Below, one piece after another: positions 6,875 through 8,195 of a stretch of 8,195 nt of DNA (positions are counted from its first letter, which is position 1; the number at the start of each line of letters is the position of its first letter). This DNA comes from Deltaproteobacteria bacterium. GTDB taxonomy: Bacteria > Myxococcota_A > Polyangia > Polyangiales > Houyiibacteriaceae. The notes beneath the pieces are model-generated. The model was given only the letters and a program-made list of their open reading frames with translations. It was not told the origin of the DNA and did no database searches. The position numbers and the translations under genes are program-made. The stretch lies in contig JAPUKT010000421.1 in assembly GCA_027295555.1 (NCBI GenBank), positions 1-8,195 on the forward strand, given 5' to 3'.

Positions 6875-7938
6875 CGGGGTCTTCGGCGAGAACCGTGTTG
6901 GTGACAGGCTTTCCAGGGCGGCAATTGGCGGTGCACCTGGTGCGCGAGCTTTGCCGAGATAAACGGCTTTTGATTCACTGTCTCGTCACGGAGAGCCAAC
7001 AAGAGCGTGCGCTCGAGCTCATCGCTCAGTTGCCGGCATCCGCGCATTCTCGCGTGTCACTACTGCTCGGCGATCCACGGTCGCTCGACCTCGGGCTCAG
7101 CGGAGAGGAGTTCACGATACTGATCAAACAGCTTGAGGTCATTTATCACTGCGCCTGCATCACCGACCCCGCCGGTACCAAAGAAGAGGGCGCTGGCAAC
7201 GTGAAAGCGACCGTCGAGATCCTAGAGCTCGCGGAAAGCTCGCCGCGACTCAAACGATTGGTGTGCTGGTCGAGCGCGATCGTTTCGGGCAACCGGGAAG
7301 GCTTCGTCATGGAAGACGAGCTCAGCGAGGAGGGTTTCCGAAACCCGATTGAAGAGTCGCTACACAAGGTCGAGTTGATGGTCCGGGAAGTTGCCGAAGA
7401 GCTCCCCGTGGTGATCATTCGGCCGGCCCTCCTGGTGGGGGACTCGGTGACTGGCGAGGTCGACGACCTCAACGGGCTCTATCTCCTGATCCGCTTCTTG
7501 TTGAGCGCGCCGGACGACTTCCGAATCCCGTCCCCCAGTCGCGGCGGAGTCCGGATCAGCGCCGTCCCCGTGGACTACGCCGTGAGAGCCGGGCTCCACA
7601 TCGCGACCGACGACCGCTCGCTCGGTCGCACTTTCCATGTCGTCGACCCGAAACCCGTGACGGTGCAGCGCGCGCTTCAACTCTTCGCGAAGGCCACAGG
7701 GAAGCCGCTCCCGAAAGAGCACGACCCGCTCAATCTGGCCACGGCCCTGTTGCGGACGCCCGGGCTCCAGCGCTTCACCCACACGACCCGCGCCTTCCTC
7801 GACCACCTCAAGACCGACGTCATCTACGACGACCGCAACACCCGCGAGCTCCTCCGAGGAAGCCAAATCACCTGCCCCCCACTCGAAAGCTACGTGGACC
7901 TGATGGTGGACCGGGCGAGACGCGGCCAGACGCTCTAG
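6871..7938 (+). CDS. Atypical extended SDR-fold protein lacking the catalytic Tyr and Lys
   Basis: A 355-residue cytoplasmic protein of the NAD(P)-binding short-chain dehydrogenase superfamily, nearest by eye to the extended, NAD_binding_4 (fatty acyl reductase-like) type. The N-terminus RTVLVTGFPGRQLAVHLV (7-24) is a nucleotide-binding TGxxG turn, but the third glycine is missing. LLLGDPRSLDLGLS (64-77) matches the adenine-ring region, VIYHCACI (90-97) the family V[IY]HxAA-type strand, GNVKATVEILELA (109-121) the following helix, and CWSSAIVSG (132-140) keeps the catalytic Ser region. The segment expected to be NPYxxSK reads NPIEESL (158-164), so Ile160 and Leu164 stand where Tyr and Lys belong. 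IIRPALLVGD (about 186-195) is the normal RPxxVyG strand. It may bind a dinucleotide without normal reductase chemistry. Substrate unknown. TTG start with AGGAGG upstream; overlaps coaE by 4 bp and the convergent gene by 4 bp. Confidence 0.8.
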   Translation: MTGSSARTVLVTGFPGRQLAVHLVRELCRDKRLLIHCLVTESQQERALELIAQLPASAHSRVSLLLGDPRSLDLGLSGEEFTILIKQLEVIYHCACITDPAGTKEEGAGNVKATVEILELAESSPRLKRLVCWSSAIVSGNREGFVMEDELSEEGFRNPIEESLHKVELMVREVAEELPVVIIRPALLVGDSVTGEVDDLNGLYLLIRFLLSAPDDFRIPSPSRGGVRISAVPVDYAVRAGLHIATDDRSLGRTFHVVDPKPVTVQRALQLFAKATGKPLPKEHDPLNLATALLRTPGLQRFTHTTRAFLDHLKTDVIYDDRNTRELLRGSQITCPPLESYVDLMVDRARRGQTL

Positions 7939-8195
7939 CGAGCGGTTTCCCTGTCAGCGGCTGCGTCAGCGCCAGTGCCAGCGTCAGTGCCAGCGCCAGT
8001 GTCAGCGCCAGCGTCAGTGTCAGCGTCAGCGCCAGCGTCAGTGCCAGCGTCAGTGCCAGCGCCAGCACCAGTATCAGTATCAGCGGCTGCGTCGGGGCTT
8101 GTCTCGGTGTCGCTGACTTCCTCCTCGACTTCGTCGCCGTTTTTCTCCCGTTGCTTTCTCTTGCGCCTGTCTTTGACGTCCTTCGCCGACCTCGA
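7935..8195 (-). CDS. C-terminal part of an unknown protein with Gly/Asp-Ala/Thr repeat tail (5' end beyond window)
   Basis: On the minus strand a frame is open from the window edge through 86 codons to a TAG at 7937-7935. It begins with a basic, highly charged stretch (RSAKDVKDRRKRKQREKNGD), turns acidic (EVEEEVSDTETSPDAAAD), then runs through about 20 dipeptides of Gly or Asp followed by Ala or Thr, and ends with Asp-Ala-Ala-Ala-Asp-Arg-Glu-Thr-Ala-Arg. Outside the repeat its third codon positions are mostly G or C, which supports this frame over the other open one, where the same DNA gives a Leu-Ala/Leu-Thr repeat. The tail looks disordered and acidic; the body of the protein is not in view, so I give no function. 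Its stop overlaps the plus-strand gene's stop through a shared CTAG. Confidence 0.6.
   Translation of the reverse strand, partial: SRSAKDVKDRRKRKQREKNGDEVEEEVSDTETSPDAAADTDTGAGAGTDAGTDAGADADTDAGADTGAGTDAGTGADAAADRETAR
7965..8084. repeat. 20-unit hexanucleotide tandem repeat (RYCAGY)
   Basis: Twenty uninterrupted 6-bp units fit RYCAGY on the plus strand; the commonest forms are GCCAGC, GTCAGT and GTCAGC. Only C/T and a few A/G transitions distinguish them. Because the unit is 6 bp, gain or loss of units keeps the minus-strand reading frame. The array is flanked by a 14-bp direct repeat TCAGCGGCTGCGTC (7954-7967 and 8080-8093), exactly 126 bp or 21 units apart. Confidence 0.95.

Noticed and set aside
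7868..8068. A minus-strand frame encoding a Leu-Ala/Leu-Thr repeat
   Set aside because: It is the shadow of the hexamer array in another frame and runs antisense into the SDR gene. The Gly/Asp-Ala/Thr frame has better wobble GC and a sensible C-terminal end.
7965..8084. CRISPR-like or intergenic satellite array
   Set aside because: Units are 6 bp with no spacers, and the array lies inside an open reading frame.

Overview
The window is a high-GC, gene-dense stretch of bacterial chromosome with no mobile-element, rRNA, tRNA or CRISPR signal. The gene content fits a deltaproteobacterial or myxobacterial type of Gram-negative organism, probably Myxococcota. The pointers are a chain of PEGA domains on an outer-membrane-like barrel, a GspC-like PDZ lipoprotein, and an AsmA-like domain fused to a peptidoglycan glycosyltransferase. 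This placement is inference; no marker gene here fixes it.

Layout. From about 6190 leftwards everything is on the minus strand, in transcription order: dtd (D-aminoacyl-tRNA deacylase, 6189 to 5740); a 794-residue membrane-anchored protein joining an AsmA-like periplasmic region to a GT51 peptidoglycan glycosyltransferase (5704 to 3320); a 151-bp gap with two inverted repeats; a secreted five-PEGA plus barrel protein (3168 to 1288); tmk (thymidylate kinase, 1291 to 638); and a PDZ lipoprotein (641 to 57). The last three genes are joined by 4-base ATGA stop/start overlaps, so they look like one translationally coupled operon. From 6254 rightwards, coaE (dephospho-CoA kinase) and an SDR-fold protein (TTG start, TTGA overlap with coaE) run on the plus strand from a 64-bp divergent gap. 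The right end holds the C-terminal 86 codons of a minus-strand gene that starts outside the window. Its stop codon interlocks with the stop of the SDR gene through a shared palindromic CTAG, and it carries a 20-unit hexanucleotide repeat encoding a Gly/Asp-Ala/Thr tail.

How the genes fit together. Three housekeeping enzymes (Dtd, Tmk, CoaE) alternate with three envelope proteins (AsmA-GT51, PEGA-barrel, PDZ lipoprotein). The envelope proteins span inner membrane, periplasm and outer membrane and could act together in cell-wall or outer-membrane assembly, but only proximity supports that.

The points most worth a second look are: the Gly/Asp-Ala/Thr repeat gene at the right edge with its interlocked stop codon; the AsmA-GT51 fusion; the SDR protein that lacks both catalytic Tyr and Lys; and a thymidylate kinase whose P-loop lysine is replaced by threonine. 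I did not find a clearly new defence or mobile system.
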